Of a stretch of DNA of 64,000 bases, positions 62,007 through 64,000 are shown one piece after another (within the stretch, counting starts at the first letter, position 1; each line of letters opens with the position of its first letter). Where the stretch lies: contig NZ_CP150254.1 in NCBI RefSeq assembly GCF_037975445.1, positions 5,516,001 through 5,580,000 on the forward strand, written 5' to 3'. Origin of the DNA: Peribacillus sp. FSL P2-0133. GTDB taxonomy: Bacteria > Bacillota > Bacilli > Bacillales > DSM-1321. Position numbers and translations under genes: made by a program. A model generated the notes under the pieces. It was given only the letters and a program-made list of their open reading frames with translations, was not told the DNA's origin and did not search any database.

Positions 62007-62369
62007 CTATAAACCAATATGTTCAAAATCTTTGGGCTTAATATCATTTTGTTTGGACCCAATGAATTGAACCCTCTCGGCAACCACTTCAGTTACATAT
62101 ACATATTTGCCCTCCTGATTTTCGTATCTCCTTGTTTGTATTCTGCCAGTTATGCCGATCGTTGCACCTTTTTTACAATATTGAGCAGTATTTTCAGCCG
62201 ACTTTTTCCATATGATACACTGTACGAAGTCCGCCTCATAGTTACCGACAGTATTACGGAAGTTCCGGTTGACTGCTAACGTGATATTGGAAACAGCCTT
62301 GCCATCGGGTGTGTATCTTAATTCGGGATCCTTCGTAAGCCTGCCGACGAGGGTAACTTGGTTAATCAT
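62007..62369 (-). CDS. ssbB: SsbB, competence-type single-stranded DNA-binding protein
   Basis: 120-aa OB-fold protein protecting imported single strands during transformation. The N-terminus [20 protein letters not shown] and the core [20 protein letters not shown] are classical SSB. The acidic C-terminal tip (DDDIPF) of the replicative SsbA is missing, which identifies the short SsbB type. Upstream a single AT box AAAATCATTTTTT (AAAAN5TTTT, about 62489-62501) could be half of a ComK site; the second box is not evident. The context with ywpF and fabZ agrees with the B. subtilis map. Confidence 0.93.
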   Translation of the reverse strand: MINQVTLVGRLTKDPELRYTPDGKAVSNITLAVNRNFRNTVGNYEADFVQCIIWKKSAENTAQYCKKGATIGITGRIQTRRYENQEGKYVYVTEVVAERVQFIGSKQNDIKPKDFEHIGL

Positions 62370-62728
62370 CTTTTCACTCCTTCCTCTTTAATATGCTTTA
62401 ATCATACTCTTTCTTCCATCGATTAAAAAATCGAGGAAATGGTCTTATTACACCATTTTTCTTCATAAAAAACCGTTTGGATTGATGCAAAATCATTTTT
62501 TATTGATTAAAATCAGGTGAAAAGCGAATAGTTAACAAAATTAAATATTTTGCAAATTTTTATTCTATCCTTCATAATTTAGACAAATGTTGGGTTTTCA
62601 TTTCATTAAGGGACTTTTTTTTAGTATGATATAATTACCTTTAAAAGGATTAAATCGATATGTACCATTTCAAAATTACGTTTAAGAGAGGTAATACCGC
62701 TCTTTCTTGCAAGAAACGGAGGAATTAG
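62370..62728. promoter_or_regulatory. Divergent promoter region ssbB-ywpF
   Basis: About 360 bp of AT-rich DNA. It holds the ssbB promoter with one ComK-like AT box and, for ywpF, an extended -10 box TATGATATAAT (TATAAT at 62630-62635). No gene is visible. Confidence 0.45.
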
Positions 62729-63163
62729 ATGAAATCATTTAAATTGATCTCGTTGCAAATTGTTACTGAAAATTTAAACTTGATTGATATCGCATTAACA
62801 GATGGACTGATAATAAATAAAGAAAATGACGCCAGAACATGGTTACTGGAAGCCTTTGTAGAAGAAAATCATTTCAATAAGCTTCAACCCTCACTTCCCA
62901 ATATAGACGGAGAGGTGTATATCCAGGCAGTCATTACCAAAAAGGACAATGAACCGGCTTTGTTCCACACGGTTTTACGAACAATAAGAAAAGTGGGCAA
63001 CCATTATAGCCTTTTATTCGTTGGCCACATCAAAAAAACACGGAGCAAATATGCTGAACTCCTTCTTGAAGATTTGGTCCAAAAAGGTCTATCCGGCGAT
63101 GAATTAATAAAAGAGTTCAAGCAAAAAATCCGCTCAAAGCCTAAATTGGCAACTAATAAATAA
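62729..63163 (+). CDS. ywpF: YwpF-like protein
   Basis: 144-aa cytoplasmic protein of the YwpF family, of unknown function and restricted to Bacillaceae. It starts MKSFKLISLQIVTE, is predicted mixed alpha/beta, and ends with a basic helix (KEFKQKIRSKPKLATNK). A ribosome site ACGGAGGAA precedes the ATG at 62729. Its position next to ssbB and fabZ is the main support for the name. Confidence 0.8.
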   Translation: MKSFKLISLQIVTENLNLIDIALTDGLIINKENDARTWLLEAFVEENHFNKLQPSLPNIDGEVYIQAVITKKDNEPALFHTVLRTIRKVGNHYSLLFVGHIKKTRSKYAELLLEDLVQKGLSGDELIKEFKQKIRSKPKLATNK

Positions 63164-63205
63164 ATACCCTTCCCATAATTCCCATCCCTAATCGAATGCA
63201 CATAA

Positions 63206-63263
63206 AAAAGACTGACTTAGACGAATAAGGATACAAATCCTCTTCTTACCTAAGCCAGTCTTT
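63206..63263. terminator. Bidirectional terminator between ywpF and the lipoprotein gene
   Basis: Arms AAAGACTGACTTAG and CTAAGCCAGTCTTT pair with one G-T; A/T runs flank both sides. It serves both convergent genes. Confidence 0.8.
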
Positions 63264-63276
63264 GTCATTCTGCTAA

Positions 63277-63582
63277 TTACTTATTGTCGTCGTCTTTTTT
63301 ATCTTTAATCAAGTCATCCGCATCATTATCGACGTTATCATCGACGTTATCATCGACGTTATCATCGACGTTATTATCGCCGTTATCAAGCACTCCATCA
63401 TCATCGTTATCATTCATATCGTTATCATCGTTGTTATCATTTACATCATTGTTATTATCATCTATGATGTTGTTATCATCTTCTGGTGCGGGATTGTTGT
63501 CATTATCATTCGTTCCACATCCAGCAAGGAACATAATAGATAATAAAGATCCCCCAATTAGTGCAAAAATTTTCTTCATCAT
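63277..63582 (-). CDS. Asp/Asn-rich lipoprotein with short repeats
   Basis: 101-aa exported lipoprotein. ATG at 63582 follows GGGAGGTTGC. The signal IFALIGGSLLSIMFLAGCG contains a lipobox; the mature part is almost only Asp and Asn (DNNIIDDNNNDVNDNNDDND and more) with four copies of NVDD encoded by a 12-bp repeat (63330-63376), and ends with Lys/Asp. Such a chain is strongly acidic and probably disordered; binding of divalent cations at the surface is possible. No known family. Confidence 0.8.
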   Translation of the reverse strand: MMKKIFALIGGSLLSIMFLAGCGTNDNDNNPAPEDDNNIIDDNNNDVNDNNDDNDMNDNDDDGVLDNGDNNVDDNVDDNVDDNVDNDADDLIKDKKDDDNK

Positions 63583-63691
63583 TTTTGGCAACCTCCCTTC
63601 TTTCTTTATCATTAGTTATTTTGCCCGAATGTGAAAATAACTTGCGCCCTATTTTAAATTTAAAAAGAAATTTCGCTTTGCTTAATCATTA

Positions 63692-63722
63692 AAAAATGCC
63701 GGACATATAAAATGTCCGGCAT
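63692..63722 (-). terminator. Terminator downstream of fabZ (distal)
   Basis: Perfect 11-bp stem ATGCCGGACAT / ATGTCCGGCAT followed on the minus strand by six T. Confidence 0.82.
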
Positions 63723-63763
63723 TCAAAGGGAGAATAGAAAGATCTAAAAACAGCTCTTGCTTT

Positions 63764-63787
63764 AAAAAAGCAATGCAGTGCTTTTTA
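63764..63787 (-). terminator. Terminator downstream of fabZ (proximal)
   Basis: Stem AAAAAGCA / TGCTTTTT with a six-base loop, about 85 bp after the fabZ stop and upstream of a second terminator at 63692. Confidence 0.6.
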
Positions 63788-63870
63788 TATACACCGCTTC
63801 ACGATTCCTTAAACCATTTTTCGATAAATATAGTTAAAACATTCCATTTCCCTTTCGCGGAAAATGAATC

Positions 63871-64000
63871 TTATTTGTCACCAAAAGCAAACATGATATC
63901 GGCTTCACATGCTGTTTCTCCATCTACCGTTGCCACTGCTTTCCCTTTACCCATTGACCCTCTCATACGCACTATTTCCACTTCCAGACGCAGCTGATCA
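63871..64000 (-). CDS. fabZ: FabZ, (3R)-hydroxyacyl-ACP dehydratase (C-terminal part only)
   Basis: The minus-strand frame reads [20 protein letters not shown] and ends DIMFAFGDK, the C-terminal strands of the hot-dog-fold dehydratase of fatty acid synthesis type II. The active site and the start lie outside the window. The location near ywpF agrees with B. subtilis fabZ (ywpB). Confidence 0.88.
   Translation of the reverse strand, partial: DQLRLEVEIVRMRGSMGKGKAVATVDGETACEADIMFAFGDK

Noticed and set aside
62480-62530. Complete ComK box upstream of ssbB
   Set aside because: Only one AAAAN5TTTT half could be found; a second half at the required spacing was not evident, so it is noted only as a possibility.
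63284-63634. Ser/Leu-rich plus-strand frame opposite the lipoprotein gene
   Set aside because: Complement of the Asp/Asn repeat codons; the minus strand has signal peptide, lipobox and ribosome site.

Overview
The window looks like a chromosomal segment of a low-GC, Gram-positive endospore former of the family Bacillaceae. Gene content and order are close to the Bacillus subtilis comF-degSU-yvyE-tagV-tagO neighbourhood at the left and to the ssbB-ywpF-fabZ neighbourhood at the right. The layout between them differs from B. subtilis and suggests a Peribacillus (Bacillus simplex-like) species. The genus is an inference; the family level is well supported.

Left part (1-7.6 kb): competence genes comFC (cut by the window edge) and comFA, a DegV-type fatty-acid-binding protein, the response regulator/kinase pair degU-degS, yvyE and a LytR-CpsA-Psr ligase (tagV). 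comFB is absent between comFA and comFC.

Cell-envelope region (7.7-39.6 kb): a nearly complete poly(glycerol phosphate) wall teichoic acid set. It has tagO, tagA, tagD, tagB, two TagF-type polymerase genes (one a 1109-residue protein with two polymerase domains), a TarS/TarP-like family 2 glycosyltransferase, and the exporter tagG-tagH. A plus-strand cassette (Wzy/O-antigen-ligase-like protein, MurJ/MviN-type flippase, glycosyltransferase) is inserted between tagA and tagH and probably makes a second surface polymer. Then follow a LysM-NlpC/P60 cell-wall hydrolase, a second LCP ligase (tagU), an LtaS-family enzyme with Ser at the catalytic Thr position, an accessory secretion pair secA2-slaP (predicting an S-layer), an alkaline phosphatase, a 21-bp tandem-repeat array between convergent genes, a SpoIID/LytB-type protein and a PBP3-like lipoprotein transpeptidase.

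Accessory region (39.7-51.8 kb): a divergent CorA-like GMN-motif membrane protein with a structured leader RNA, small uncharacterised proteins, and a probable quorum-sensing pair. The pair is a 37-residue exported pro-peptide ending in two tandem PapR-like heptapeptides, divergent from a PlcR-type HTH-TPR regulator, with dyad operators between them. This is the most interesting item in the window. A decayed RAYT (REP-associated transposase) relic, a SWIM/SNF2 pair, and a LysE exporter divergent from a MocR regulator with a perfect operator dyad follow.

Right part (51.9-64 kb): a large Vpr-like subtilisin, an App-type oligopeptide ABC operon in appDFABC order, competence-type ssbB with a small Cys-containing ORF behind it, ywpF, an Asp/Asn-rich lipoprotein and the 3' end of fabZ. 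Intrinsic terminators delimit most units. I saw no tRNA, rRNA, CRISPR array or intact insertion sequence.
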